DNA of 20,651 nucleotides from Sphaeroforma sirkka. Taxonomy: Eukaryota > Opisthokonta > Ichthyosporea > Ichthyophonida. The notes below the pieces were generated by a model. The model searched no databases, was not told the origin of the DNA, and saw only the letters and a program-made list of their open reading frames with translations. Each line of letters begins with the position of its first letter. Position 1 is the first letter of the stretch. The stretch spans positions 30,001 to 50,651 of the forward strand of contig LUCW03002121.1 in NCBI GenBank assembly GCA_001586965.3, in the 5' to 3' direction. Below are positions 1 to 11,117 of the stretch, piece after piece. A program made the translations under genes and the position numbers.

Positions 1-403
1 AGCTGATGCAAATCCATCGCTAAGATGACTTTATGGCACATTTAGTGTGTTATGTCGGTACAGCTAACCTGCACATTCAAAGAAATAGAAGTTTCAACGT
101 TGAAAATGGTTATCACAGATGGTACGTTCTGATGCACAATTGACATATCTACAAGTCCATATAGTCCTTATTGACGGTATATATAGCACAGAAGGTAGTC
201 TCGTGCCTAGTACACCTCCCATATATACTCTTGACATATGACACAGGCGATCCTTTGGTCTGCGTTAGTCGTTCATATCTACTATAGATGCTGAGAAAAC
301 ACTTGTGAATCGAACAGAGGTCGATTAACAGACTGTTAGAAATCCAAATATGAGATATTCCAATGGAGCAACTTAGACAATACACATGTACACACACGCA
401 CAC

Positions 404-443
<40 letters not shown>

Positions 444-533
444 ACACGTGCGTGCGTGTGCGCGTGATAATGTGTAATATGTGTGCGTGCGTGCGTGTGT
501 GTGTGTATGTGTGTGTGTGTGTGTGTTTGCGTG

Positions 534-577
<44 letters not shown>

Positions 578-860
578 GTGTGTGTTTTTGTGTTTGGGTT
601 TGTGTATGTTTGTGTGTGTATGTTTGTGTATGTATGTATGTATCTCTGTGTGTGTGTATGTATATATATTTTGTGTGTACACACGTGTGTGTGTGTATGT
701 ACAATGTGTGTGTGTGTAATGTATGTGTACATTGATACATACATACACACGCGTATGCATGTGCGTATGTATTAATGCGCGTGCGTGCGTGTGTGTGTGT
801 GTGTGCGTGTGTATGTGTATGGGTATATGTGTATGGGTGTATTTGTATGGGTGTATTTGT
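404..860 (+). repeat. Unit 1 microsatellite: (TA)n then TG-rich tract
   Basis: A pure (TA)n run at about 407-437 is followed by a roughly 400-bp TG-dominated tract at about 441-860. That tract has interspersed TGCG, TGTATG, TGTTTG and, at its 3' end, GGGTGTATTTGTAT repeats. The G-rich strand is the + strand, as in units 2-4. Long reading frames across it encode only Cys/Val or His/Thr low-complexity strings and are not genes. Confidence 0.95.
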
Positions 861-1775
861 CACAGAAGTCTATTCATTCATATCGCTCAATAAGTAGTAT
901 ATATCTATAGTTTGTTGGTTGGAGAAGGCATACAATATATGCTCACTGACAGGTGGTGAGCTAGGGTAAATAATAATAATTCGAATATTGCATATGAATT
1001 GACATCATTTTCGTATGTCGATGAATGTTAAATATGATCGCACAGGGTGTATATTGAATGGAACATCTTCCGATATAAACGGGTTTGATTGGGTATTGAT
1101 TCAACAGGCCCCTTCCAGAACCGTATTCCTCTACATAACATGATCATCCCCAGAACCCACCTACATGGATGTCTATGTTTACTAACTCACTAAGTAAATA
1201 CTATCTTATACCAACGCGAACTTCCAAACAGCCCCACAGTCTGTCTACACAGAAGGCTACGCAGTTTGTAAAGTATTAGGGTATGTGTCCGCTAAAATTG
1301 CACGCCTGAATTGATTGGACACATGACTGCACACCAAGGCGAGATACCGTTTTCGGGATTAAATAAATACTGTACATACCTAAAATATAAACAAGTGAAA
1401 ACCAAACACACACAGAATTGAGAAAATCCAAAACGCCAGATGGAAACATAAACCATGCACGAAGAATGTAAAATTCAGTTTTGTCCAATGCTCCCCGGAG
1501 TATAAGTGCAAGTAAAAACCAAGCATGAGGAACAAGAAATTTGGTTTTGTCAAAATCAGAATTCGTCTAAACCATTTGTAATGAAATACGGCGTCATTCC
1601 TAGCTTGATCAATACTGAAAAAATTGACACGTACATTATAGTACTCTTGCACACCATGTTCATATAAGTACTCAAAAATGCAAGAACCCAGCTACCTAAT
1701 ATCCTTATAACTATAGTACAAAAGATAGCTCAATATGATCTCTTTCGATAAATGTTTGAGAGTTGACTTCATGCT
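861..1775 (+). repeat. Diverged (fossil) copy of the second half of block G
   Basis: This stretch aligns in order with 3480-4320 of the same unit, but at clearly lower identity than the recent copies. Landmarks are GTAGTATATAT and GGAGAAGGCATACAA (near 893 and 921) against GGGAAGGCATGCAA near 3513, and CATGATCATCC plus GGATGTCTATG (1139, 1166) against 3791 and 3819. Others are ACCAAGGCGAGAT (1333) against ACCAAGGCGGGAT (4010), and GGAGTATAAGTGCAAGTA (1497) against 4154. It fades out near 1770 around a counterpart of AATATCCTTATA. It has no start of block G and no block A after it, so it is a partial, rearranged old unit. There is no coding evidence. Confidence 0.85.
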
Positions 1776-1783
1776 ATCAGCTA

Positions 1784-1789
1784 TCATAT

Positions 1790-1823
<34 letters not shown>

Positions 1824-1841
1824 ATATATATGCATATATAT

Positions 1842-1885
<44 letters not shown>

Positions 1886-1918
1886 TATATTTATATTTAT
1901 ATATATATGTATATATAC

Positions 1919-1975
<57 letters not shown>

Positions 1976-2018
1976 ATTAATATATACATACATATATATA
2001 TATAACATATGTATATAA

Positions 2019-2050
<32 letters not shown>

Positions 2051-2578
2051 CACAATACAGGTTGCATGTGCATGGTATGCATACATATATATAATATATA
2101 TATATATTAATAATATATAATATATATAATATGTATATATACATAATATATGTGGATGCATATATGATACATGCATACATAATCCATGCACATCATACGT
2201 ATGCATGCATATATATGTCCATACATTGCGTATACATATACATATTGTGCATACAATATACATATTACATATAATATATGCATATAAAAGATCATGCATA
2301 TGCATATACATATACATATACATATATGCATATACATACACGTATTATGCATATATATGCATACATATATACATATGCATATATATATATACACATATGC
2401 ATATGTATTGTATATATATGCATATACACATACACACACACATACATACACATATACATATACATATATATATATATGCATATACATATATATATATATA
2501 TATATATACGTATACATATACATATACATATAAATATACATACATATATATATATATATACAAACATATGAATATATA
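1784..2578. repeat. Unit 1 TA/TACATA microsatellite zone
   Basis: About 800 bp of (TA)n, ATACAT and TGCATA motifs, almost entirely alternating purine-pyrimidine. The anchors TCCATACATTGCGTATAC near 2218 and CATATAAAAGAT near 2280 correspond loosely to the equivalent zone of units 2-4 near 5150-5170, 8010 and 10845. This zone is therefore a diverged relative rather than a recent copy. Block G begins at GTTGATCACTTCC (2579). Confidence 0.93.
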
Positions 2579-3225
2579 GTTGATCACTTCCGTCTATAAG
2601 CTCTGAAGTGTAAGGCATGAGTCATGAGAGTTGCGTCTTAAATATGTATGGACTGCCACTGTTATACAGGTCAATTCAAAATTTGCCCTGATTTGAAAAA
2701 AAAAAAAACAAAGAAGACTAGATAGGAGAATGGTGATAAATAGCGTCATTTCTCATAAACTGAGCAACAGACGGAGTATGTAAATAAACCCGTTTAGTCT
2801 ATTATTATATAAAAAAACTGCTTGCTCTCAGACAGCAAATCCACAGCACTGGATCGCAGGGTTGGTCTTTTCAAAAAAAATTAAATTTACAATGCATGTT
2901 TACGTAGAAGAGCAGGTTACTCAAGTCAAGCCACTCACTGCAGCTGTAAATATCTGTAGTTATCACTTGTACGGTATGTACCTGGGCAACAAGTGGGCAT
3001 ATTTATATCGAACGGATGTTAAGATGAGAGTTAATGCTCTGAGAACTCTGGTATAAATCAACATCAATTGAATGAGAAGATCACGTATACTCGTTCGATT
3101 GCCATTTGCATATAAGGCACCCTTGCTTTGATAACGCTCAAACTCTTCTAACATCGCAAACGCACACATTAAGTCACAAACACGCGTATTCCCACGCTAC
3201 AAATACTGCAACTAACTTGTGTTCA

Positions 3226-3252
3226 GTTTTAGGGTTGAGGGTTTTAGTTTAG
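3226..3252 (+). repeat. Degenerate telomere-like tract in block G, unit 1
   Basis: Reads as TTTTAGGG, TTGAGGG, TTTTAG and TTTAG in succession, resembling degenerate TTTAGGG/TTTTAGGG heptamers or octamers with G-rich on the + strand. It is followed at 3266-3278 by a small perfect hairpin, TGCCC-CAT-GGGCA. It could be chance or a promoter-type telo-box, but the polarity matches the tract at 13653. Confidence 0.45.
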
Positions 3253-3845
3253 TGGCTGGAGCGTATGCCCCATGGGCAGCGAGTACATTAGTACACGTGT
3301 GTAACGACACTTACCGCATCAAGCAGAAGGTTTCCTTAGATTTGCCTTCTTTTTCCTACACTCACTTATTTTAACGCGTATCTGTAGCTACGTAATGCAT
3401 AGGAAAAGAAAACCTGACCATGAGTAATGTGGAAAAAGTTCTCTGCAAAATGTGGCTATCGTACGTAAGGTTGCCTAATTTTCGTAGTATATATGTATGT
3501 TCTGACGATTTGGGAAGGCATGCAAATTCATATACAATATAACATATATAATTCGGTTCTCGTTCATATATATATACACGTAGATAAACATACACATGCA
3601 CACAGACAGACAGTGGGCTATGGTATGAAAATAAATACTTCGATTTAGCATAGGCAATGTCGTATATGATATGCATGGTCGTATATCAATGAGTTTATAT
3701 GGATGCACAGGATGCACATTGATCCAAATATATTGGTTGTAAATTGACCCATTAGTCATAGTCCAGAACCAGGTAGCTCTACATACGGTACATGATCATC
3801 CTCCGAACCTATCTACAAGGATGTCTATGCTTACAAATCCACAAG

Positions 3846-3892
3846 GTAAGTACTACAATATACTAAATATACTAACGCGCCACCCCAATCAG
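3846..3892 (+). other. Intron-like 47-bp element, unit 1
   Basis: The flanks read AAG|GTAAGT at the 5' end and AATCAG|CC at the 3' end. A TACTAAC at 3870-3876 puts the candidate branch A 17 nt before the terminal AG. These are textbook spliceosomal donor, branch-point and acceptor signals. No meaningful exon ORF surrounds it: joining the flanks keeps only about 24 codons open. If real, the intron would sit in a non-coding transcript. TACTAAC can arise by chance in TA-rich DNA. Confidence 0.3.
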
Positions 3893-4103
3893 CCCCAAAG
3901 TCTATCTACATAGAATACTATCACATATATATCGCCTAGTGTTTGTAACGTTTTGGGGTATACGTTCGCTCAAATTACACGACTGAAATGATTGTTCGAT
4001 ATGTACACACACCAAGGCGGGATGCCCTTTCGAGATTAAATCATCCTAATAAAAATATAAACCGGTATAAAACAAGCATCCAAAGAGAAGACATAGAAAC
4101 AAA

Positions 4104-4228
4104 AACCATGCATGAGGAATGTGAAATTTGGTTTTGTCATAATCAATGCTCCCTGGAGTATAAGTGCAAGTATTAACCAGGTATGAGACTATGAGAAACA
4201 TCGAATTTGGTTTTGCGGCTTCGTCATT
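4104..4228 (+). repeat. Older internal duplication inside block G
   Basis: Two related segments, 4104-4145 and about 4175-4228, both run AACCA...ATGAG...AATTTGGTTTTG. The fossil copy has the same pair at 1451-1489 and 1517-1577. Its second member matches the first member of the modern unit at 37 of 42 positions by eye. The duplication therefore predates the separation of the fossil and modern units. Equivalent pairs lie in units 2-4. Confidence 0.6.
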
Positions 4229-4727
4229 TCTGAAAAATTGGCACCAACTATTCAAATATGGGCAAAACCCAATATCCTTATAGCTCAATAATGCGAACAT
4301 AGTTTACTATGATGATTTTAACTGCTCAAGTAGGTTGAGCTGATGCAAATCCATCGCTAAGATGACTTTATGGCACATTTAGTGTGTTATGTCGGTACAG
4401 CTAACCTGCACATTCAAAGAAATAGAAGTTTCAACGTTGAAAATGGTTATCACAGATGGTACGTTCTGATACACAATTGACATATCTACAAGTCCATATA
4501 GTCCTTATTGACGGTATATATAGCATAGAAGGTAGTCTCGTGCCTAGTACACCTCCCATATATACTCTTGACATATGACACAGGCGATCCTTTGGTCTGC
4601 GTTAGTCGTTCATATCTACTATAGATGCTGAGAAAACACTTGTGAATCGAACAGAGGTCGATTAACAGACTGTTAGAAATCAAATATGAGATATTCCAAT
4701 GGAGCAACTTAGACAATACATGTATGT

Positions 4728-4732
<5 letters not shown>

Positions 4733-4768
<36 letters not shown>

Positions 4769-4863
4769 GTACACGTGCGTGCGCGTGCGTGTATATAATC
4801 AATATGTGCGTGCGTGTGTGTGTGTGTGTGTGATGTGTGTATGTGTATGTGTGTGTTTGCGTG

Positions 4864-4897
<34 letters not shown>

Positions 4898-4980
4898 GTG
4901 TGTATGTTTTGTGTGTGTTTTTTGTGTGTGGGTTTGTGTATGTTTGTGTGTTTATGTGTTTATATGTATATGTATGTATG

Positions 4981-5022
<42 letters not shown>

Positions 5023-5174
5023 CACAGCATATATATATAAATATATATTATATATAGATACATACATATATCCATACATCATACATGCATATATATATAT
5101 ATATATGCATACATACATATACACATATTGCATATACAAATACATATTGCATATACATATACATAAAAAGATAC

Positions 5175-5212
<38 letters not shown>

Positions 5213-5302
5213 GCATATATATAAGTATATATATATATATATATACACATATATATACATATGCATATGCATATACATATACATATACATGTACACATAC
5301 AC

Positions 5303-5393
<91 letters not shown>

Positions 5394-5440
5394 TAATATA
5401 TACATACATATATACATAGATACAAACATATGAATATATA
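4733..5440. repeat. Unit 2 microsatellite block: TA / TG / TA / TACATA
   Basis: The order is (TA)n at about 4735-4766, TG-rich at 4767-4976, (TA)n at about 4983-5020, a short semi-unique linker with GATACATACATATATCCATAC near 5058, and then long TATACA hexamer runs to 5420. The linker is shared with units 3 and 4. Pure TATACA runs are longest at about 5300-5395. Confidence 0.95.
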
Positions 5441-6083
5441 GTTGATCACTTCCGTCTATAAGCTCTGAAGTGTAAGGCATGAGTCATGAGAGTTGCGTCT
5501 TAAATATGTATGGACTGCCACTGTTATACAGGTCAATTCAAAATTTGCCCTGATTTGAAAAAGAAAAACAAAGAAGACTAGATAGGAGAATGGTGATAAA
5601 TAGCGTCATTTCTCATAAACTGAGCAACAGACGGAGTATGTAAATAAACCCGTTTAGTCTATTATTATAAAACTGCTTGCTCTCAGACAGCAAATCCACA
5701 GCACTGGATCGCAGGGTTGGTCTTTTCAAAAAAAAATTAAATTTACAATGCATGTTTACGTAGAAGAGCAGGTTACTCAAGTCAAGCCACTCACTGCAGC
5801 TGTAAATATCTGTAGTTATCACTTGTACGGTATGTACCTGGGCAACAAGTGGGCATATTTATATCGAACGGATGTTAAGATGAGAGTTAATGCTCTGAGA
5901 ACTCTGGTATAAATCAACATCAATTGAATGAGAAGATCACGTATACTCGTTCGATTGCCATTTGCATATAAGGCACCCTTGCTTTGATAACGCTCAAACT
6001 CTTCTCTAACATCGCAAACGCACACATTAAGTCACAAACACGCGTATTCCCACGCTACAAATACTGCAACTAACTTGTGTTCA

Positions 6084-6110
6084 GTTTTAGGGTTGAGGGT
6101 TTTAGTTTAG
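6084..6110 (+). repeat. Degenerate telomere-like tract in block G, unit 2
   Basis: Same 27 bases as at 3226-3252, with the same TGCCC-CAT-GGGCA hairpin just downstream. Confidence 0.45.
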
Positions 6111-6707
6111 TGGCTGGAGCGTATGCCCCATGGGCAGCGAGTACATTAGTACACGTGTGTAACGACACTTACCGCATCAAGCAGAAGGTTTCCTTAGATT
6201 TGCCTTCTTTTTCCTACACTCACTTATTTTAACGCGTATCTGTAGCTACGTAATGCATAGGAAAAGAAAACCTGACCATGAGTAATGTGGAAAAAGTTCT
6301 CTGCAAAAATGTGGCTATCGTACGTAAGGTTGCATAATTTTCGTAGTATATATGTATGTTCTGACGATTTGGGAAGGCATGCAAATTCATATACAATATA
6401 ACATATATAATTCGGTTCTCGTTCATATATATATACACGTAGACAAACATACACATGCACACAGACAGACAGTGGGCTATGGTATGAAAATAAATACTTC
6501 GATTTAGCAGCATAGGCAATGTCGTATATGATATGCATGGTAGTATATCAATGAGTTTATATGGATGCACAGGATGTACATTGATTCAAATATATTGGTT
6601 GTAAATTGACCCATTAGTCATAGTCCGGAACCAGGTAGCTCTACATACGGTACATGATCATCCTCCGAACCTATCTACAAGGATGTCTATGCTTACAAAT
6701 CCACAAG

Positions 6708-6754
6708 GTAAGTACTACAATATACTAAATATACTAACGCGCCACCCCAATCAG
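6708..6754 (+). other. Intron-like 47-bp element, unit 2
   Basis: Identical to the unit 1 element, including GTAAGT, TACTAAC and the CAG acceptor. Confidence 0.3.
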
Positions 6755-7605
6755 CCCCATAGTCTATCTACATAGAATACTATCACATATATATCGCCTA
6801 GTGTTTGTAACTTTTTTTTGGGGTATACGTTCGCTCAAATTACACGACTGAAATGATTGTTCGATATGTACACACACCAAGGCGGGATGCCCTTTCGAGA
6901 TTAAATCATCCTAATAAAAATATAAACCGGTATAAAACAAGCATCCAAAAGAAGACATAGAAACAAAAAAACCATGCATGAGGAATGTGAAATTTGGTTT
7001 TGTCATAATCAATGCTCCCTGGAGTATAAGTGCAAGTATTAACCAGGTATGAGACTATGAGAAACATCGAATTTGGTTTTGCGGCTTCGTCATTTCTGAA
7101 AAATTGGCACCAACTATTCAAATATGGGCAAAACCCAATATCCTATAGCTCAATAATGCGAACATAGTTTACTATGATGATTTTAACTGCTCAAGTAGGT
7201 TGACCTGATGCAAATCCATCGCTAAGATGACTTTATGGCACATTTAGTGTGTTATGTCGGTACAGCTAACCTGCACATTCAAAGAAATAGAAGTTTCACC
7301 GTTGAAAATGGTTATCACAGATGGTACGTTCTGATACACAATTGACATATCTACAAGTCCATATAGTCCTTATTGACGGTATATATAGCATAGAAGGTAG
7401 TCTCGTGCCTAGTACACCTCCCATATATACTCTTGACATATGACACAGGCGATCCTTTGGTCTGCGTTAGTCGTTCATATCTACTATAGATGCTGAGAAA
7501 ACACTTGTGAATCGAACAGAGGTCGATTAACAGACTGTTAGAAATCAAATATGAGATATTCCAATGGAGCAACTTAGACAATACACATGTACACACACGC
7601 ACACA

Positions 7606-7677
7606 TGTATATATATATATATATATATAATATGTGTACACGTGCGTGCGTGTGCGTGTGTGTAATATGTGTAATAA

Positions 7678-7710
<33 letters not shown>

Positions 7711-7824
7711 GTGTGTGTGTGTGTGTTGTGTGTGTGTGTGTGTTTGTGTGTGTGTGTTTGTGTATGTTTGTGTGTGTTTTTGTGTGTGGGTTTGTGTATG
7801 TTTGTGTGTGTGTGTTTGTATGTG

Positions 7825-7881
<57 letters not shown>

Positions 7882-8081
7882 GTATATATAAATATATATT
7901 GATATAGATACATACATATATCCATACATCCATCATACATACATATATATATATATTGCATATACATATACATATTTGCATATACAAATACATATTGCAT
8001 ATACATATACATACATAAAAAGATATATATACATATATACATATACATATACACATATATTATATAAGGTATACATATATA

Positions 8082-8112
<31 letters not shown>

Positions 8113-8179
8113 GCATATACATGCATATACATATACACGTACATACACATGCACACATATACATACATATACATATATT

Positions 8180-8214
<35 letters not shown>

Positions 8215-8295
8215 TATATACATATATATATACATATATACATATACATATAATATATATACATATATACATATACAAACATATGAATGAATATA
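7606..8295. repeat. Unit 3 microsatellite block: TA / TG / TA / TACATA
   Basis: The order is (TA)n at about 7609-7629, TG-rich at 7631-7830, pure (TA)n at about 7830-7875, the semi-unique linker with ATATCCATACATCCATC near 7918, and TACATA motifs to 8280. The layout matches unit 2 with different tract lengths. Confidence 0.95.
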
Positions 8296-8937
8296 GTTGA
8301 TCACTTCCGTCTATAAGCTCTGAAGTGTAAGGCATGAGTCATGAGAGTTGCGTCTTAAATATGTATGGACTGCCACTGTTATACAGGTCAATTCAAAATT
8401 TGCCCTGATTTGAAAAAAAAAAAACAAAGAAGACTAGATAGGAGAATGGTGATAAATAGCGTCATTTCTCATAAACTGAGCAACAGACGGAGTATGTAAA
8501 TAAACCCGTTTAGTCTATTATTATAAAAACTGCTTGCTCTCAGACAGCAAATCCACAGCACTGGATCGCAGGGTTGGTCTTTTCAAAAAAAATTAAATTT
8601 ACAATGCATGTTTACGTAGAAGAGCAGGTTACTCAAGTCAAGCCACTCACTGCAGCTGTAAATATCTGTAGTTATCACTTGTACGGTATGTACCTGGGCA
8701 ACAAGTGGGCATATTTATATCGAACGGATGTTAAGATGAGAGTTAATGCTCTGAGAACTCTGGTATAAATCAACATCAATTGAATGAGAAGATCACGTAT
8801 ACTCGTTCGATTGCCATTTGCATATAAGGCACCCTTGCTTTGATAACGCTCAAACTCTTCTAACATCGCAAACGCACACATTAAGTCACAAACACGCGTA
8901 TTCCCACGCTACAAATACTGCAACTAACTTGTGTTCA

Positions 8938-8964
8938 GTTTTAGGGTTGAGGGTTTTAGTTTAG
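8938..8964 (+). repeat. Degenerate telomere-like tract in block G, unit 3
   Basis: Same 27 bases as in units 1, 2 and 4, with the hairpin downstream. No substitution separates the four copies. Confidence 0.45.
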
Positions 8965-9558
8965 TGGCTGGAGCGTATGCCCCATGGGCAGCGAGTACAT
9001 TAGTACACGTGTGTAACGACACTTACCGCATCAAGCAGAAGGTTTCCTTAGATTTGCCTTCTTTTTCCTACACTCACTTATTTTAACGCGTATCTGTAGC
9101 TACGTAATGCATAGGAAAAGAAAACCTGACCATGAGTAATGTGGAAAAAGTTCTCTGCAAAATGTGGCTATCGTACGTAAGGTTGCATAATTTTCGTAGT
9201 ATATATGTATGTTCTGACGATTTGGGAAGGCATGCAAATTCATATACAATATAACATATATAATTCGGTTCTCGTTCATATATATATACACGTAGACAAA
9301 CATACACATGCACACAGACAGACAGTGGGCTATGGTATGAAAATAAATACTTCGATTTAGCATAGGCAATGTCGTATATGATATGCATGGTAGTATATCA
9401 ATGAGTTTATATGGATGCACAGGATGTACATTGATTCAAATATATTGGTTGTAAATTGACCCATTAGTCATAGTCCGGAACCAGGTAGCTCTACATACGG
9501 TACATGATCATCCTCCGAACCCTATCTACAAGGATGTCTATGCTTACAAATCCACAAG

Positions 9559-9605
9559 GTAAGTACTACAATATACTAAATATACTAACGCGCCACCCCA
9601 ATCAG
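9559..9605 (+). other. Intron-like 47-bp element, unit 3
   Basis: Identical to the unit 1 element, with all three splice-like signals. Confidence 0.3.
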
Positions 9606-10454
9606 CCCCATAGTCTATCTACATAGAATACTATCACATATATATCGCCTAGTGTTTGTAACTTTTTGGGGTATACGTTCGCTCAAATTACACGACTGAA
9701 ATGATTGTTCGATATGTACACACACCAAGGCGGGATGCCCTTTCGAGATTAAATCATCCTAATAAAAATATAAACCGGTATAAAACAAGCATCCAAAGAG
9801 AAGACATAGAAACAAAAACCATGCATGAGGAATGTGAAATTTGGTTTTGTCATAATCAATGCTCCCTGGAGTATAAGTGCAAGTATTAACCAGGTATGAG
9901 ACTATGAGAAACATCGAATTTGGTTTTGCGGCTTCGTCATTTCTGAAAAATTGGCACCAACTATTCAAATATGGGCAAAACCCAATATCCTATAGCTCAA
10001 TAATGCGAACATAGTTTACTATGATGATTTTAACTGCTCAAGTAGGTTGACCTGATGCAAATCCATCGCTAAGATGACTTTATGGCACATTTAGTGTGTT
10101 ATGTCGGTACAGCTAACCTGCACATTCAAAGAAATAGAAGTTTCACCGTTGAAAATGGTTATCACAGATGGTACGTTCTGATACACAATTGACATATCTA
10201 CAAGTCCATATAGTCCTTATTGACGGTATATATAGCATAGAAGGTAGTCTCGTGCCTAGTACACCTCCCATATATACTCTTGACATATGACACAGGCGAT
10301 CCTTTGGTCTGCGTTAGTCGTTCATATCTACTATAGATGCTGAGAAAACACTTGTGAATCGAACAGAGGTCGATTAACAGACTGTTAGAAATCCAAATAT
10401 GAGATATTCCAATGGAGCAACTTAGACAATACACATGTACACACACGCACACAT

Positions 10455-10670
10455 GTATATATATATATATATATATAATATATTGTACACGTGCGCGTGC
10501 GTGTGCGTGTGTGTGCAATGTGTGTGCGTGCGTGTGTGTGTGTATGTGTGTGTGTGCGTGTGTGCGTGCGTGCATGTGTTTGTGTTTGTGTTTGTGTGTG
10601 TTTGTGTATGTTTGTGTGTTTTTTTTGTGTGTATTGGGTTTGTGTATGTTTTTGTGTGTATATGTATATG

Positions 10671-10719
<49 letters not shown>

Positions 10720-10999
10720 TTATATATATAAATATATATTGATATAGATACATACATATATCCATACATCATACATGCATATATATATATATTGCATATA
10801 CATATACATATTGCATATACAAATACATATTGCATATACATATACATAAAAGATATACATATACATATACATATGCATATGCATATACATATATGTATGC
10901 GTATATAGTTATACATATATATATGTATATATACATATACTTATACATATGCATATACATATACATGTACACATACACATACATATACATATACATATG

Positions 11000-11040
<41 letters not shown>

Positions 11041-11117
11041 GTATATACATATATATATATATATATACATATAAATATACATACATATATACATAGATAC
11101 AAACATATGAATATATA
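10455..11117. repeat. Unit 4 microsatellite block: TA / TG / TA / TACATA
   Basis: The order is (TA)n at about 10457-10480, TG-rich at 10482-10660 with several TTTGTGTT interruptions and an 8-T run near 10620, (TA)n at about 10675-10718, the linker near 10745-10790, and TACATA motifs to 11100. Confidence 0.95.

Larger units (their letters stand above)
1..4337 (+). repeat. Array unit 1 (long variant, 4337 bp)
   Basis: This unit has block A at 1-403, TA/TG microsatellite at 404-860, an extra diverged segment at 861-1775, a TA/TACATA zone at 1784-2578, and block G at 2579-4337. It is about 1.5 kb longer than its neighbours because of the extra segment and a longer TA-rich zone. Its G block carries several private bases relative to units 2-4, such as TAGATAAAC instead of TAGACAAAC, AGCCCCAAAGTC instead of AGCCCCATAGTC, and GATGCACATTGATCC instead of GATGTACATTGATTC. 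In block A it shares variants with unit 5 (GATGCACAATTG, TAGCACAGAAGG). Confidence 0.93.
4338..7202 (+). repeat. Array unit 2 (2865 bp)
   Basis: Block A spans about 4338-4732, microsatellites 4733-5440 and block G 5441-7202. Private features include a 2-bp gain (CTTCTCTAACATCGC near 6000), GATTTAGCAGCATAGGC near 6505, an extra A in CTGCAAAAATGTGG near 6303, and an expanded T run before GGGGTATACG near 6810. It shares the AAATCAAATATG form at the end of block A with unit 3. It shares the GAAAAAGAAAAAC form in block G with unit 4. Confidence 0.95.
7203..10049 (+). repeat. Array unit 3 (2847 bp)
   Basis: Block A spans about 7203-7605, microsatellites 7606-8295 and block G 8296-10049. It shares ACCTGATGC and TTTCACCGTTG in block A with unit 4, where units 1, 2 and 5 have AGCTGATGC and TTTCAACGTTG. 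It has a private extra C in CCGAACCCTATC near 9517. The microsatellite block is TG-rich at 7631-7830, followed by pure TA and then TACATA-type repeats. Confidence 0.95.

Noticed and set aside
300-345. Minus-strand B-box-like GTTCGATTC in block A of every unit (possible tRNA)
   Set aside because: The expected 5-bp T stem does not form around the loop, and no A box lies upstream on that strand.
336-863. Long open frames in both strands across the TG/TA tracts (also near 1784-2618, 4680-5480, 7351-8335, 10385-11157, 13235-13662, 15342-15850, 17008-17398)
   Set aside because: They translate to low-complexity Cys/Val, His/Thr or Tyr/Ile strings, are open in several frames at once, and follow the microsatellite boundaries.
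3245-3290. Possible tRNA or SINE promoter: TAGTTTAGTGG resembles a Pol III A box
   Set aside because: The following stem has a 3-base loop rather than an anticodon loop, and there is no B box (GGTTCGANNCC) at a usable distance.
3988-4176. 62-codon frame in block G (also near 9701 and 12478) and minus-strand frames near 2963, 3371, 4046 and their copies
   Set aside because: Unit 2 breaks the 62-codon frame with indels near 6945-6972, the minus-strand frames change ends between units, and no family motif is seen. The reading frames are not protected.
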